NCBI GenBank assembly: GCA_011455275.1
Contig: CP015028.1
Location: 1,772,911-1,836,910 of the forward strand
DNA from: Pasteurellaceae bacterium Orientalotternb1
Lineage (GTDB): Bacteria > Pseudomonadota > Gammaproteobacteria > Enterobacterales > Pasteurellaceae
DNA length: 64,000 bases
Direction: 5' to 3'
The notes beneath the pieces were generated by a model. It did not search any database and was not told the origin of the DNA. It saw only the letters and a program-made list of their open reading frames with translations. How positions within the stretch are numbered: position 1 is the first letter of the stretch; the number at the start of each line of letters is the position of its first letter. This document shows, piece by piece, positions 1 through 10,181 of this stretch. Both the position numbers and the translations under genes were made by a program.

Positions 1-23
1 CAAATGCTTGTTTTTGATCGCTT

Positions 24-57
24 ACAAGCGGTCACTTCCGACAATTTTTTTGCAAAT
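24..57 (+). repeat. DNA uptake signal sequence (Apl type, extended form)
   Basis: Starts with the core ACAAGCGGTC and ends with TTTTTTTGCAAAT about 20 bases later, the extended layout seen repeatedly between genes in this window. Uptake signals are the motifs preferred by the Pasteurellaceae competence machinery. This one lies downstream of hemY. Confidence 0.85.
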
Positions 58-65
58 CGATCAAG

Positions 66-102
66 AAATCCCACCTAACAATAGTTAGCGTGGGATTTTT
101 TC
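66..102. terminator. Hairpin terminator at left edge
   Basis: AAATCCCAC (66-74) pairs with GTGGGATTT (90-98), and an inner CTAAC/GTTAG stem extends it. A run of T follows on the + strand only, so it probably ends a + strand gene left of the window. On the minus strand it lies just past the hemY stop and could serve that operon weakly. Confidence 0.7.
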
Positions 103-129
103 ATAGAAAACTAGAATTTTCTCTTAACA

Positions 130-1368
130 CTAAGAATTCGGTAATAGCAGAACAGAAGGTTCTTTGGCTTCCATTTTCACTTCTTTTAAATTCTCTGTAC
201 GAATGGTTGCAATGAGTGCTGAATCGTGCAATTGTTCAGCAACATAAAGTGCCATTATTCGATCATTTGAAGTACATTCTTGGTGTTCAAGCAACTGTAC
301 AAAGTAAGGTTTTGCTTTATCAAACACCCCTTCTCTTGCATAAATGTACCCCAAAGCTCGAGCGTAATCATCACTATAGTGTGTTTCTGCTTGAGTATAA
401 CGCTTCGCCAGCACTTTCAATAGTTTGCTATTTTCATCCGTTTGTAAACGAGTTAATTCATTAAATAGACCTTGCAATTGCTCGTCTTGGAATTTTTTAA
501 CCGTTTCCAAAGCAACATCTGCAGCAGATTGATGATCTTCGCTGTCAAGTAAACGTTTAACCAATGCGGTTCTAACATACACTGAACGGCGACGGCGACT
601 TGATTGATTTTCCCACCAATTTAGTAGTCCTTCTTGCCCTTCATCTGCCATCACTTCATCTAATAAGCCGTCATCAACTTGCTGTTCTAAACGCTCATAC
701 TCTTCTGCAGATAAGAAACTTCGCTTACCAATCTCCTCTAAAACATTATCTAACGCTTTATACGCTTTAGATTTTTGATAGATTTCGATTGCTAGACGTA
801 GTGCATCAGCATTATGCGGTGCCAATACAAGTAAGCTATCTACCGCACTGCGAGCAGCTGGAATTTTACCTTGTTGTAACAATAAGCGAGTTCGGGCTAA
901 TTCAACGGCGATATTGTTTGGACCCGCTAATTTTGCTGCTTCAATCAAATGCTTATTCGCTGCAAGATCGTCTCCACGTTGTTGTGCGGCTTCTGCAGCT
1001 TTAATAAAGTTAAGCACAGGTTCATCAGAATGTCTGGCATTCTTACTGATCAATTTTTCTGCTTTTGAGTAATCCCCTTCGGTCATTTTCATCAAACCTT
1101 CAAGAGTTTGCTTTTGTGCCGCTCTGCGTTTGCGATTTCCAAACCATTGATAAGAATCTCGACTCAAACGGCAAAAGCGGGTCACGATCCATTCTAAGCC
1201 ATAAACTATCGCCATCGATACTGCAAAGAGTATAACGAGCATCACAAGACTCATTTCATAGACCCGACTTGCCGTTTCAATCCGAACATAACCTTGGTTG
1301 CCTGCGATATAAGGGCCTAAAATCAATCCAGCAAGGACTAACAACATTAAAAAGAGAATACGTAACAT
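130..1368 (-). CDS. hemY: HemY, inner-membrane protein of the hem operon
   Basis: 412 residues, close to E. coli HemY (398). Two N-terminal membrane segments are visible at about residues 2-22 and 41-60, followed by a basic linker and a long helical region of TPR type (about 75-400, with repeats such as GDYSKAEKL and GVFDKAKPYF). HemY of the proteobacterial hem operon is not the protoporphyrinogen oxidase that carries the same name in Gram-positives. Its biochemical role is unsettled, probably scaffolding of late haem-synthesis enzymes. It is the last gene of hemC-hemD-hemX-hemY, 11 bases after hemX. The start is supported by the hydrophobic N terminus directly after Met. Confidence 0.92.
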   Translation of the reverse strand: MLRILFLMLLVLAGLILGPYIAGNQGYVRIETASRVYEMSLVMLVILFAVSMAIVYGLEWIVTRFCRLSRDSYQWFGNRKRRAAQKQTLEGLMKMTEGDYSKAEKLISKNARHSDEPVLNFIKAAEAAQQRGDDLAANKHLIEAAKLAGPNNIAVELARTRLLLQQGKIPAARSAVDSLLVLAPHNADALRLAIEIYQKSKAYKALDNVLEEIGKRSFLSAEEYERLEQQVDDGLLDEVMADEGQEGLLNWWENQSSRRRRSVYVRTALVKRLLDSEDHQSAADVALETVKKFQDEQLQGLFNELTRLQTDENSKLLKVLAKRYTQAETHYSDDYARALGYIYAREGVFDKAKPYFVQLLEHQECTSNDRIMALYVAEQLHDSALIATIRTENLKEVKMEAKEPSVLLLPNS

Positions 1369-1379
1369 ACTAATTCCCC

Positions 1380-2783
1380 CTATTGTTGTGGTTCAGCTTG
1401 CGGCTGAACGGCTTGTTCTACAGGCTGCTCTATTTTTAATTGCTCCACCGCTTTATCTACTTCTAATTCAATTTTTTTGACCGTAGGTTCAGCACGATTT
1501 AGCTTTTGCTTTAATAGTGTAGGACTTTGCAAATTATTCGGTGCATCAATGTAAATAGATTGCTCAATTAAATCATCGACTTCTTTTAAGAACATTTTCA
1601 CATTTTCATTTTGCACATCAAAATAACTTCTTACCCAAGAGCTGACAGCCTCAAGTGATTGCTTATACAATTCATTTTGCTGACGAGGTACAGTCAGGAT
1701 CGCAATTTGCAAACGTAATCGAATATTTTCTCGTAAATAAATTTCCTGGTTTGGTGCAATAAAGACTTTATCTTGAGCTTGTTTTTTATCACTTACACGA
1801 ATGAAATGGCTTAAGAACGAATCTGCACTTTTCTCAATATTTTTTTGCCAGTCAGCAAGTGAATCACTCACATCACCACTTGCTTGATCGGCAAGTTGCT
1901 GTTCATTATCTAACATTGGCATATCATCAACCACATTAGCCAACTGTGCGAGACGTTGCATAATATTGTTTTGATCGACCTTATTTAAGGTCGCCAATGT
2001 GTTTAGATCTGCTTTTATTGCTTCACGAATCGCAGCAATATTTGGCTCATTCACTTGACTTAACACACTATCTGCTTCAACTAACAAACTTTTAGCGGTT
2101 TCAATATCATTGTCAATGACCACTTTACGCAAAGCATTGGTCAATAGAAAATCAGCATCGGAAAGGAGAAAAGCGGTAGGTTCTGCTTGTGGTGCAGAGC
2201 CTAACTTTTGTAATTGCGTTTGTAATCCATTAATTTGTTTCGCACCGTTCGCTTGCTCACGCTCTAAATACCGAATTAATTCAAGAGTTTGCTGATGTTC
2301 ACCAACTAATTTGGCAATTTGAGCTTTTTCTGCATCAAAATTAGGTATTTCAACCGCTGTTTGTACAGGAGGTTTCATCGCTTGTTGAGACAGCTGCTGA
2401 ATTTGTTGCTGTGCTTTTGCGAGTTGTTCTTCTACGCTTGCAAATTTTTGTTGCCCGAAAAAGTAGCCTGCCCCGCCAACACCAATTGCAATAAGCAATG
2501 CAAGTAGTGCAAGTCCGCTACCACCAGACTTTTGTTTTTTTTCAGTTTCCAGCGATGTCGGCTGAATTTCAATTTGTTCCATTTTGTCTTCCACTTGTTC
2601 TTCCTTCCGTTTCGGTTCATTTTGGGAATCAGTCATCGTCTCTGCTTCTCTTGCAAAATTTTCTGATGATCTGACCGCTTGTTGCACATCATCTGGTTCA
2701 GGGGTAATGCCTTCAACCTTTTCTATGACTTGTTCAGGAACATCATCAACCTGAGAAATCTGTTTTTTATTCTGTTTCGTCAT
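1380..2783 (-). CDS. hemX: HemX, membrane-anchored hem operon protein
   Basis: 467 residues. An acidic, Gln/Glu-rich cytoplasmic tail of about 89 residues precedes one membrane segment (about 90-110, GLALLALLIAIGVGGAGYFF), then a coiled coil (about 113-200) and a helical, probably periplasmic domain. The family is often labelled uroporphyrinogen-III C-methyltransferase, but no SAM-binding methyltransferase fold or motif is visible, so I treat that label as an inherited misnomer. A role as operon-encoded scaffold or regulator of haem synthesis is inferred from its conserved place between hemD and hemY. The last 20 residues are Gln/Pro-rich low complexity. Confidence 0.9.
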   Translation of the reverse strand: MTKQNKKQISQVDDVPEQVIEKVEGITPEPDDVQQAVRSSENFAREAETMTDSQNEPKRKEEQVEDKMEQIEIQPTSLETEKKQKSGGSGLALLALLIAIGVGGAGYFFGQQKFASVEEQLAKAQQQIQQLSQQAMKPPVQTAVEIPNFDAEKAQIAKLVGEHQQTLELIRYLEREQANGAKQINGLQTQLQKLGSAPQAEPTAFLLSDADFLLTNALRKVVIDNDIETAKSLLVEADSVLSQVNEPNIAAIREAIKADLNTLATLNKVDQNNIMQRLAQLANVVDDMPMLDNEQQLADQASGDVSDSLADWQKNIEKSADSFLSHFIRVSDKKQAQDKVFIAPNQEIYLRENIRLRLQIAILTVPRQQNELYKQSLEAVSSWVRSYFDVQNENVKMFLKEVDDLIEQSIYIDAPNNLQSPTLLKQKLNRAEPTVKKIELEVDKAVEQLKIEQPVEQAVQPQAEPQQ

Positions 2784-2803
2784 AACTCCCTCCTATATTC
2801 AAG

Positions 2804-3553
2804 TTAAGATTTTAACAACGCATTCAGCAGACTATGATTATCTGCCTTCTCTGAAATATCAATAGATTTTGCTTGCCAACCAAATTGTTGAGCATCTTTA
2901 GCAATTCGTGGACTCACCACCATTAAACGGCATTGAAACAACCATTCTCTATCTTCTTCACGAGTTTGAGCAACTAACATTGAAACAATATCACTACTTG
3001 TTGCGATAATAGTATCGATCCCCGCTCGTTTTGCTAAGCTGATTTTATTGCCCATATCTTGAGTAAAAGGAATGCGTTGATAGCACTCTAGCACTTTCAC
3101 TTCAGCTCCTCGTTGTTTGGCTTGTTCGGCAAAAAATTCACGTCCAGATTCTGCCCGTAAAATCAGTATGGTTCTACCTTGCAGATTTTGCATTTCAGGC
3201 AATTCTAACAAACCTTCACTATTTGCAAATTTTAAGGGATAACGTACCGCTTGCGTGGAATGACTTGCAAGATAGCTTGCGGTTGCTTGACCAACAGCGA
3301 TGTACTGCAAATCACTTCGCCAACCGAAGCCAATTTCTGTTAATGTTTGATGAGCAAAATCCACCGCATTTTTTGATACTGCAAACAGAAAATCACCCGC
3401 TTTGAGCCCCGAAACCATAGAAGGCAGCAAAGGAAGTTCTCTTCCTGCTACAACTGAAAAAAGCGGTTGATGGATAGCAAAAATCTGCTCTTTTGCTAGC
3501 AATTCAACAAGTTGCTGCCCTCGTTCATCAGGGCGAGTAATCAATACATTCAT
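2804..3553 (-). CDS. hemD: Uroporphyrinogen-III synthase
   Basis: 249 residues (E. coli 246). HemD closes hydroxymethylbilane to uroporphyrinogen III with inversion of ring D. The family is poorly conserved. The assignment rests on the N-terminal [19 protein letters not shown], the ATSSDIV segment near residue 185, length, and position directly after hemC. Its ATG overlaps the hemC TGA by four bases (ATGA at 3550-3553), which indicates translational coupling. Confidence 0.94.
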   Translation of the reverse strand: MNVLITRPDERGQQLVELLAKEQIFAIHQPLFSVVAGRELPLLPSMVSGLKAGDFLFAVSKNAVDFAHQTLTEIGFGWRSDLQYIAVGQATASYLASHSTQAVRYPLKFANSEGLLELPEMQNLQGRTILILRAESGREFFAEQAKQRGAEVKVLECYQRIPFTQDMGNKISLAKRAGIDTIIATSSDIVSMLVAQTREEDREWLFQCRLMVVSPRIAKDAQQFGWQAKSIDISEKADNHSLLNALLKS

Positions 3554-4479
3554 CCGTTTGAATAAACTTCCGCAAGAATTTTATCTGCACCTTTTGCTAA
3601 TAACTGCTCTGCAATCTGTACGCCTAACTGTTCAGCACATTCAACGTTTGCTGAACCTTCTGCTCGAATAATTTCCGAGCCATCTACAGCCCCAACAAGT
3701 GCTCGCAAATAAATTTCATCACCGTTTAATTCAGCAAAACCACCAATTGGCACTTGACAACCACCTTGCAGATGAACATTCATTGCTCGCTCTGCCTGCA
3801 CACAATAGGTCGTTGGCTGATGAGCAAGAGATTTCACATACTGCAATACACGTTGATCATTGAGACGGGTTTCAATTCCAACTGCACCCTGCCCCACAGC
3901 TGGTAGCGATTTTTCTGTTGAAATAAAACTCCGAATTCGTTCTGGCATCCCTAATCGAATCAAGCCCGCAGAAGCTAAAATAATGGCATCATATTCGCCA
4001 TTATCCAACTTGCTTAAACGCGTTCCGACATTACCACGCAAGGATTTGACCTGTAAATGTGGATAATTGGCAATTAATTGACACTGACGGCGAAGACTTG
4101 AAGTGCCGACAACAGCACCTTCAGGTAGCTCATCTAAATTGGCGTACTGATTTGAGACAAATGCATCTCTTGGGTCTCCCCGTTCACAAATAACAGCCAA
4201 ACCAAGACCATCAGGAAAAGTCATAGGCACATCTTTCATTGAATGCACGGCAAGATCGGCACGATTTTCCAATAAAGCAAGTTCTAATTCTTTGACAAAT
4301 AAACCTTTTCCACCAATTTTCGCGAGTGGAGTGTCTAAAATGATATCGCCTTTAGTCACCATCGTCACTAATTCGACTGATAAATGCGGGAAACGCTGTT
4401 CTAAAGCGTCTTTCACAAAGTTGGCTTGCCACAACGCCAATGGACTTTGGCGGGTCGCAATTCGTAGAATTTCTTTCAT
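3550..4479 (-). CDS. hemC: Porphobilinogen deaminase (hydroxymethylbilane synthase)
   Basis: 309 residues. Polymerises four porphobilinogens into hydroxymethylbilane in the cytosol. The dipyrromethane cofactor attaches to the Cys of the GGCQVPIGG motif (Cys241). The family segments [13 protein letters not shown] (about 7-19), VHSMKDVP (78-85), GTSSLRRQ (125-132), LRGNVGTR (147-154) and PAVGQGA (193-199) are intact. First gene of the hemCDXY operon, divergent from recN. The 184-base interval to recN carries an uptake signal and the SOS box. Confidence 0.97.
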   Translation of the reverse strand: MKEILRIATRQSPLALWQANFVKDALEQRFPHLSVELVTMVTKGDIILDTPLAKIGGKGLFVKELELALLENRADLAVHSMKDVPMTFPDGLGLAVICERGDPRDAFVSNQYANLDELPEGAVVGTSSLRRQCQLIANYPHLQVKSLRGNVGTRLSKLDNGEYDAIILASAGLIRLGMPERIRSFISTEKSLPAVGQGAVGIETRLNDQRVLQYVKSLAHQPTTYCVQAERAMNVHLQGGCQVPIGGFAELNGDEIYLRALVGAVDGSEIIRAEGSANVECAEQLGVQIAEQLLAKGADKILAEVYSNG

Positions 4480-4563
4480 TAGGCAATTCTATTTTTAAAT
4501 GAAAATGCCTGTATCCTATCACTTTTTTCACACTTCTGCCAAAAATTAAATCGACATCTGATC

Positions 4564-4597
4564 TCAAGCGGTCACATTTGCATATTTTTTTGCAAAT
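4564..4597 (+). repeat. DNA uptake signal sequence
   Basis: TCAAGCGGTC core with the distal TTTTTTTGCAAAT block, in the hemC-recN divergent interval and immediately upstream of the SOS box. Confidence 0.8.
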
Positions 4598-4604
4598 CCA
4601 TCTT

Positions 4605-4624
4605 TACTGTTCAAAAAAACAGTA
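4605..4624 (+). promoter_or_regulatory. LexA (SOS) box of recN
   Basis: TACTGTTCAAAAAAACAGTA is a textbook SOS operator: CTGT, eight bases, ACAG, with perfect six-base arms. It lies 40 bases upstream of the recN ATG, as expected for a gene that is strongly damage-inducible in enterics. A second ACAG half-site follows at about 4638-4641 but lacks a good partner. Confidence 0.88.
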
Positions 4625-4663
4625 TTAATATATGGATAAACAGTGTTTATTTATACATAAATT

Positions 4664-6343
4664 ATGCTTACTCAACTTACCATAAACAATTTTGCTATTG
4701 TCCGCCATTTAGTATTAGAACTGAATGAAGGTATGTCTGTGATTACAGGCGAAACAGGTGCAGGAAAATCGATTGGAATTGATGCATTGGGATTATGCCT
4801 CGGTTATCGTTCTGAAAGCAGTATGATTCGCCAAGGAGCAGATAAAACAGACATCACCGCTACTTTTTCAATGCAACCAAATAGCCCTGCATTTTTGTGG
4901 TTAAAAGAACATGAACTTTTAGATGAAGACAATCCAAATGAGTGCATTTTACGTCGGATCATCAATATTGATGGACGCTCCAAAGCCTTTGTCAATAATC
5001 GTCCTTTGCCTGTCTCACAGTTACGTGAACTAGGGCAATACTTAATTCACCTAAATGGACAACATGCTCCGCAACTCCTATTAAAAAGTGAATATCAACT
5101 TGAATTAGTTGATAATTATGCAGGTCTTCACACACTGCTTACAACAATGGCTGAGCACTATCAAATTTGGCGAAAACTCCATAAGCAAGTCAACAATTTT
5201 CATCAACAATGCCAAGAAAATGAAGCCCGTAAACAGCTATTGCAATACCAAGTGGAAGAATTGGACGAATTCGCAATTAAAGAAGGCGAATTTGAGCAAA
5301 TGGAAGAAGATCAGGCTCGTTTAGCCAATTCTGAACAATTGACTGAACTGTCTCAATCTGTCTTGGCGAATCTATCCGATAGCGAATTAAATATAGATAC
5401 CACGCTCTATCGAACTATTCGAGAGTTAGAAAAACTTGTTGAACTGGATAGTCGTTATAGCTCCGCACTTGATATGCTCCATGAAGCGTTAATCCAAGTG
5501 CAAGAAGCCAGTTCTGAAGTCAGTCATTTAGCCAATAATATTGAGCAAGATCCCGAGTTACTGAATCAGTTAGACAGTCGGATCAGTAAAGCAATACAAC
5601 TTGCACGTAAACATCAAGTTCCTACTGAACATTTATGGAAACAGCACCAAAACCTGCAACAAGAACTCGAGAAATTACTAGATTTTGAACAAAACGAAGC
5701 TCAATTAATTGCTGATGAGCAAATGGCTCATCAACAATGCCTTGAAATTGCAGAACAGATTTATCAGAAACGTTGCGATGCAGCTCAAAAACTATCAGAA
5801 CAAGTTACCCAACAGATCAAGCAACTCGCAATGGAAAATGGCGAATTCTTCATCGAAATTCAGCATCATCTTGATAAATTATCACCAAATGGGGCAGATT
5901 CTGTCGAATTTAATTTACGCAGCAATTTAGGACAACAAGCCCAACCGTTAGCCAAAATTGCATCTGGCGGTGAGTTGTCACGGATTTCATTAGCGGTACA
6001 AGTCTTAACCGCTAATAAACTCTCTACACCAACCATTATTTTTGACGAAGTAGATGTGGGCATTAGCGGTCCAACAGCCACCGTTGTTGGACGATTACTG
6101 CGTCAGCTTGGTAAAAAATGCCAAGTGTTGTGTGTAACGCATTTACCACAAGTCGCAAGCCATGGAAATTATCATTACAATGTACAAAAATTCGTTGAAA
6201 ATAATGAAACAGAGACGCAAATGAGCTTACTTGCCCCTTCAGAAAGAGTGCTTGCCTTAGCAAGATTGCTTGGCGGAAGTAAAATTACAGAAGCCGTTTT
6301 AGCTAATGCACAGGAAATGTTAAATTTGGCGGAGGAAGATTAG
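4664..6343 (+). CDS. recN: DNA repair protein RecN
   Basis: 559 residues (E. coli 553). SMC-like ATPase that acts at double-strand breaks and in sister-chromatid cohesion. Walker A GETGAGKS at residues 29-36, a coiled-coil central region (about 155-370), the ABC signature ASGGELSR and Walker B TIIFDEVDVGISG near residue 455, then the switch segment CVTHLPQVA. The start is the first ATG giving the family N terminus MLTQLTINNFAIV. No strong ribosome-binding site is visible. Regulated by the SOS box 40 bases upstream. Confidence 0.97.
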   Translation: MLTQLTINNFAIVRHLVLELNEGMSVITGETGAGKSIGIDALGLCLGYRSESSMIRQGADKTDITATFSMQPNSPAFLWLKEHELLDEDNPNECILRRIINIDGRSKAFVNNRPLPVSQLRELGQYLIHLNGQHAPQLLLKSEYQLELVDNYAGLHTLLTTMAEHYQIWRKLHKQVNNFHQQCQENEARKQLLQYQVEELDEFAIKEGEFEQMEEDQARLANSEQLTELSQSVLANLSDSELNIDTTLYRTIRELEKLVELDSRYSSALDMLHEALIQVQEASSEVSHLANNIEQDPELLNQLDSRISKAIQLARKHQVPTEHLWKQHQNLQQELEKLLDFEQNEAQLIADEQMAHQQCLEIAEQIYQKRCDAAQKLSEQVTQQIKQLAMENGEFFIEIQHHLDKLSPNGADSVEFNLRSNLGQQAQPLAKIASGGELSRISLAVQVLTANKLSTPTIIFDEVDVGISGPTATVVGRLLRQLGKKCQVLCVTHLPQVASHGNYHYNVQKFVENNETETQMSLLAPSERVLALARLLGGSKITEAVLANAQEMLNLAEED

Positions 6344-6388
6344 TTCGCTAGAATAAGCGGTTAGATTCTCCTAAATTTTTGCAAAAAT

Positions 6389-7069
6389 ATGCAACTAGCA
6401 ACGCATTCTCTAACTGAAACTGAATTACTACAAAAAGCCCAATGGCTTGCGGGATTTCGTTTAGGTGAAATTGCCGAACAGCTCGGAATGATTGTTCCCC
6501 CCGATCTTCGACGTGATAAAGGCTGGGTCGGTATTTTGATAGAAACCGCATTAGGTGCAAAAGCAGGTAGCAAACCAGAGCAAGACTTTGCCCACTTAGG
6601 CATTGAATTAAAAACAATTCCAGTAAATGAAAAAGGTATGCCGCTAGAAACAACCTTTGTTAGCCTAGCACCTTTAACACAGAACCATGGCATTACATGG
6701 CAGACCTCCCATGTACGTCATAAATTGCAAAAAGTGCTCTGGGTTCCTGTTGAAGGAGAGCGAGAAATTCCGTTGGCACAACGAAGGATAGGTATGCCTA
6801 TTCTATGGTCTCCATCACCACATCAAGATCAGCAATTGCAACGAGACTGGGAAGAACTAATGGAATTGATTGTGTTAGGGCGATTAAATGAGATTAATGC
6901 AACCTTAGGCGAAGTCTTGCAACTTCGCCCTAAGGGAAGAAATAGTAAGGCTCTAGCAAACGCAATTAACCAGCAAGGGGAAAAAACTCAATCGCTTCCC
7001 CTTGGTTTTTATTTACGCAAAAATTTCACTTCAGAAATTTTACAAAATTTTTTACGTTCAACTCTTTAA
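6389..7069 (+). CDS. mutH: DNA mismatch repair endonuclease MutH
   Basis: 226 residues (E. coli 229). Sequence-specific endonuclease that nicks the unmethylated strand at hemimethylated GATC sites when activated by MutL. The catalytic D...ExK triad is intact: Asp66, Glu73 and Lys75 in the segment [14 protein letters not shown], offset by four from E. coli Asp70/Glu77/Lys79. Lies 45 bases after recN, with a degenerate uptake signal between. The start follows an AT-rich stretch without a clear Shine-Dalgarno sequence. It is followed by a TerC-family gene, as mutH is followed by ygdQ in E. coli. Confidence 0.96.
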   Translation: MQLATHSLTETELLQKAQWLAGFRLGEIAEQLGMIVPPDLRRDKGWVGILIETALGAKAGSKPEQDFAHLGIELKTIPVNEKGMPLETTFVSLAPLTQNHGITWQTSHVRHKLQKVLWVPVEGEREIPLAQRRIGMPILWSPSPHQDQQLQRDWEELMELIVLGRLNEINATLGEVLQLRPKGRNSKALANAINQQGEKTQSLPLGFYLRKNFTSEILQNFLRSTL

Positions 7070-7111
7070 TTTCCGTACGGCTCTCTATATGATGTGCGAC
7101 TTTAAACAAAA

Positions 7112-7145
7112 AATTGGCGATTAGATCGCCAATTCTCTTTTTTAT
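7112..7145 (+). terminator. Terminator after mutH
   Basis: AATTGGCGAT (7112-7121) pairs with ATCGCCAATT (7125-7134), followed by a T-rich run ending about 17 bases before the next ATG. Confidence 0.85.
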
Positions 7146-7161
7146 TCATTAAGGATTTATT

Positions 7162-7890
7162 ATGTTTGAGTGGGTTACCAACCCAGAAGCTTGGGTTGCT
7201 CTATTTACTTTAACCGCATTAGAAATTGTACTCGGTATTGATAATATTATATTCATTAGTATCTTAGTTTCTCGCTTACCAGAAAAACAACGCCAGTCAG
7301 CTCGAATCATCGGTTTAGGCTTAGCCATGGCGACCCGTGTGTTACTTTTACTTTCATTAGCTTGGATGATGCGTTTGGTTGACCCACTATTTAGCATCAT
7401 GGGAAAAGATATTTCAGGCAGAGATTTAATTCTTATTCTTGGTGGACTTTTCCTTATTGTAAAAAGTGCAATGGAATTACAGCATGCTATTCGTGGTGAT
7501 ACCAATGATGAAAACAACGCTACTGCTAAAAAAGCAAACTATTTAATGATCTTAGTCCAAATCGCTATTTTAGATATTGTGTTCTCACTTGACTCTGTCA
7601 TTACCGCAGTCGGTATGGCTAACGACATTCCTGTTATGGTTATCGCAATTATGATTGCCGTTGGTGTCATGATGTTAGCCGCTAAGCCGATTGGTGACTT
7701 TGTTGATAATAATCCAACGATTAAAAACTTAGCTTTAGCGTTCTTAATCTTAATCGGTGTTGCTTTAGTCGGAGAAGGATTCAATATGCATATTCCTAAA
7801 TCGTCAATTTATACTGCAATGGGTTTCTCGGTTGTGGTTGAACTGATAAATATCAGAATGCGACGTAATCAAGCAAAACTTCAGAAATAA
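7162..7890 (+). CDS. TerC-family integral membrane protein (YgdQ-like)
   Basis: 242 residues and strongly hydrophobic, with about seven membrane segments. Two internal halves carry the family's paired acidic motifs within membrane helices: [16 protein letters not shown] (about 20-35) and [17 protein letters not shown] (about 135-151). TerC-family members are linked to metal-ion (often manganese) export and exoprotein metalation. For this YgdQ-type branch the substrate is not established. The start is supported by AAGGA about eight bases upstream. Terminators on both sides suggest its own transcript. I see no manganese riboswitch in the short leader. Confidence 0.88.
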   Translation: MFEWVTNPEAWVALFTLTALEIVLGIDNIIFISILVSRLPEKQRQSARIIGLGLAMATRVLLLLSLAWMMRLVDPLFSIMGKDISGRDLILILGGLFLIVKSAMELQHAIRGDTNDENNATAKKANYLMILVQIAILDIVFSLDSVITAVGMANDIPVMVIAIMIAVGVMMLAAKPIGDFVDNNPTIKNLALAFLILIGVALVGEGFNMHIPKSSIYTAMGFSVVVELINIRMRRNQAKLQK

Positions 7891-7895
7891 TTGTA

Positions 7896-7925
7896 AAATG
7901 CTCTCATCTTTGGGAGCATTTTTAT
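7896..7925 (+). terminator. Terminator between TerC-family gene and nagZ
   Basis: AAATGCTC (7896-7903) pairs with GAGCATTT (7914-7921), followed by T-rich sequence. Confidence 0.85.
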
Positions 7926-7937
7926 TTAGAGGGTATT

Positions 7938-8972
7938 ATGTTACTGATTGATTTAGTTGGAAAAGAGCTAACCGTTGAAGAGCAAGAATTACTTGAACAT
8001 CCGCTCGTTTCAGGTTTAATCCTATTTACTCGTAACTTTCATGATCGTGAACAAATTCAGGCGTTAATTCAGTCTGTTCGCCAGCGAGTCACAAAACCAC
8101 TGCTTATCACCGTTGATCAAGAGGGTGGACGTGTACAACGTTTTCGTGAAGGCTTTACACAGTTACCTGCAATGCAATCCTTTCAAACCTTACTTCCTGC
8201 TGAACAACGAGCCCAGTTTGCCAAAGAAGCAGGCTGGCTAATGGCAGCAGAAATGTTTGCTTTAGATATTGATTTAAGTTTTGCACCAGTTTTAGACTTA
8301 GGGCACCAATGCAAAGCAATTGGTGATCGCTCCTTTGGACAAAATCCAACACACATCTTGCCGCTTGCCGAAGCTTTTATTGACGGAATGCGTGAAATCG
8401 GCATGGCAACAACAGGTAAACATTTCCCTGGGCATGGTCATGTCGTTGCAGACTCACATTTGGAAACGCCTTTCGATGACCGTTCAAAAGAGACTATTTT
8501 CAGCCACGATATTCAGCCTTTCAAGCAGTTAATCACCAAAGGTAAATTATCTGCCATCATGCCTGCTCACGTAATTTACACCCAATGCGACAGCCAGCCA
8601 GCAAGTGGTTCAGCCTATTGGTTAAAAGACGTTTTACGCCAACAGTTGAATTTCAATGGAGTTATTTTCTCCGATGATTTAGGAATGAAAGGGGCTGGTT
8701 TTATGGGAGACTATGTAGAACGTAGTGAAAAAGCACTTAATGCAGGCTGTGATTTGCTCTTACTTTGCAATGAACCTGCTGGTGTGGTGCAAGTGCTCGA
8801 CAACTTGAAATACCAACCAACGCAATCACAAAAAGAGCGTCATTACCGCCTAATGAAACGCAAATCGGTCAGTTGGCGTGAATTAGCACAAAGTGAACGT
8901 TGGCAACAAGCTCATCAATCACTCACAAAATTGCAAACTCAATGGCTTGAATGGAAAGCAAACAATGCCTAA
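7938..8972 (+). CDS. nagZ: Beta-N-acetylhexosaminidase NagZ
   Basis: 344 residues, glycoside hydrolase family 3. Removes N-acetylglucosamine from anhydromuropeptides in the cytosol during peptidoglycan recycling. Family signature GKHFPGHG at residues 160-167 with the catalytic His loop (about 167-174). The nucleophile is an Asp of SDDLGM (about 246-247). No signal peptide, in agreement with the cytosolic site. GAGGG upstream of the ATG is a good ribosome-binding site. Its stop overlaps the start of rlmC by eight bases. Confidence 0.96.
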   Translation: MLLIDLVGKELTVEEQELLEHPLVSGLILFTRNFHDREQIQALIQSVRQRVTKPLLITVDQEGGRVQRFREGFTQLPAMQSFQTLLPAEQRAQFAKEAGWLMAAEMFALDIDLSFAPVLDLGHQCKAIGDRSFGQNPTHILPLAEAFIDGMREIGMATTGKHFPGHGHVVADSHLETPFDDRSKETIFSHDIQPFKQLITKGKLSAIMPAHVIYTQCDSQPASGSAYWLKDVLRQQLNFNGVIFSDDLGMKGAGFMGDYVERSEKALNAGCDLLLLCNEPAGVVQVLDNLKYQPTQSQKERHYRLMKRKSVSWRELAQSERWQQAHQSLTKLQTQWLEWKANNA

Positions 8973-10146
8973 CCTGCTGAATTGCCAACATTTTGAGCAA
9001 AAACGTTGCTCCTCCTGCCAATGGCTAGATAAGCCATACCTTGAGCAATTATCCGACAAATCAGCGGATCTCAAGCGGTTAGTTTCACCTTATATTTTGC
9101 AAAAAACTGCCTTTTTACCCGAAGTTAGTTCCCCTATCGCCCATTTTCGCAATAAAGCGAAAATGGTGGTATCTGGCAGCGTAGAACGCCCTATTTTGGG
9201 GATTTTGAACGATCCAAATGACCCACAAAGTGCAGTGGACTTAACCGATTGCCCGCTCTACCCTAATTCCATCTCAACACTCTTTCCGCTTCTCAAACAG
9301 TTTATCGGGCGAGCTGGGCTTGTGCCTTACAATGTGGCGAAAAAACGGGGAGAACTGAAATATATTTTGATTACCCAAAGCCAGTACAACCAATCGGTGA
9401 TGATTCGTTTTGTGCTAAAAAGTGAGCTAAAAAGACCACTTGTTGAACGAGAACTGGCAGGTTTACTTGATCAACTTCCCGCTAATTCGGTGGTCTCGCT
9501 CAATATTCAACCACACCATTCTGCGGTGCTCGAAGGTGAACAAGAAATATTTCTTACTCCGCAGCAAGTGCTAGAAGAGCATTTCAATGGCGTGCCATTG
9601 TTTATTCGTCCGCAAGGCTTTTTCCAAACGAACCCTTATGTAGCAAGCCAACTCTATGCGACGGCACAACAGTGGTTACAATATTTACCGATTTCGCATC
9701 TTTGGGATCTCTTTTGTGGCGTTGGGGGCTTTGGATTACACTGTATTCGCCCACTACAGCAACAAAATCCGAACGCAACCTTAACAGGCATAGAGATTTC
9801 GCCTTCTGCGATTGCAAGTGCAACAATGTCTGCCAAGCAACTTGGGCTCAATCATATTCACTTTGCGTCGCTAGATTCTGCTCAATTTGCCTTAAACGAA
9901 CAAGGACAGAGACCTGATGCAGTGATCGTCAATCCACCGCGACGTGGAATCGGTAAACCATTAGCCGAATTCATTAATCAACTTGGTTCACCTTATTTGC
10001 TCTATTCAAGCTGCAATGCAAATACAATGGCTGCCGATTTTGCGTCATTAACCCATTATGAATTGGTTAAAATCCAGCTATTTGATATGTTTCCCCACAC
10101 CGCACATTATGAAGTGCTGACTCTTCTCGTTCGTAAGAGTGATTAA
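8965..10146 (+). CDS. rlmC: 23S rRNA (uracil-747-C5)-methyltransferase RlmC
   Basis: 393 residues from ATG 8965. An upstream in-frame ATG at 8893 lies inside nagZ and gives a non-family extension, so I reject it. RlmC methylates U747 of 23S rRNA using SAM. N-terminal cysteines ([15 protein letters not shown], plus a Cys near residue 80) fit the family 4Fe-4S site. The SAM motif [14 protein letters not shown] (about 250) and the catalytic Cys of YSSCNANT are present. E. coli RlmC has 375 residues. An uptake signal lies inside the coding region near 9073 (codons for LKRL). Coupled to nagZ by the overlap. Confidence 0.94.
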   Translation: MPNLLNCQHFEQKRCSSCQWLDKPYLEQLSDKSADLKRLVSPYILQKTAFLPEVSSPIAHFRNKAKMVVSGSVERPILGILNDPNDPQSAVDLTDCPLYPNSISTLFPLLKQFIGRAGLVPYNVAKKRGELKYILITQSQYNQSVMIRFVLKSELKRPLVERELAGLLDQLPANSVVSLNIQPHHSAVLEGEQEIFLTPQQVLEEHFNGVPLFIRPQGFFQTNPYVASQLYATAQQWLQYLPISHLWDLFCGVGGFGLHCIRPLQQQNPNATLTGIEISPSAIASATMSAKQLGLNHIHFASLDSAQFALNEQGQRPDAVIVNPPRRGIGKPLAEFINQLGSPYLLYSSCNANTMAADFASLTHYELVKIQLFDMFPHTAHYEVLTLLVRKSD

Positions 10147-10147
10147 T

Positions 10148-10181
10148 ACAAGCGGTCAGATCCGCAAAAAAATTTGCAAAT
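10148..10181 (+). repeat. DNA uptake signal sequence between rlmC and dcd
   Basis: ACAAGCGGTC core followed by AAATTTGCAAAT. It fills the 34-base gap between the two convergent genes. Confidence 0.85.

Noticed and set aside
4625-4644. Second LexA box upstream of recN
   Set aside because: The ACAG half is present but the partner half does not match CTGT at the required distance.
8893-8964. Upstream start for rlmC at 8893
   Set aside because: The extra 24 residues lie within nagZ in another frame and do not resemble the RlmC N terminus; 8965 gives the family start.
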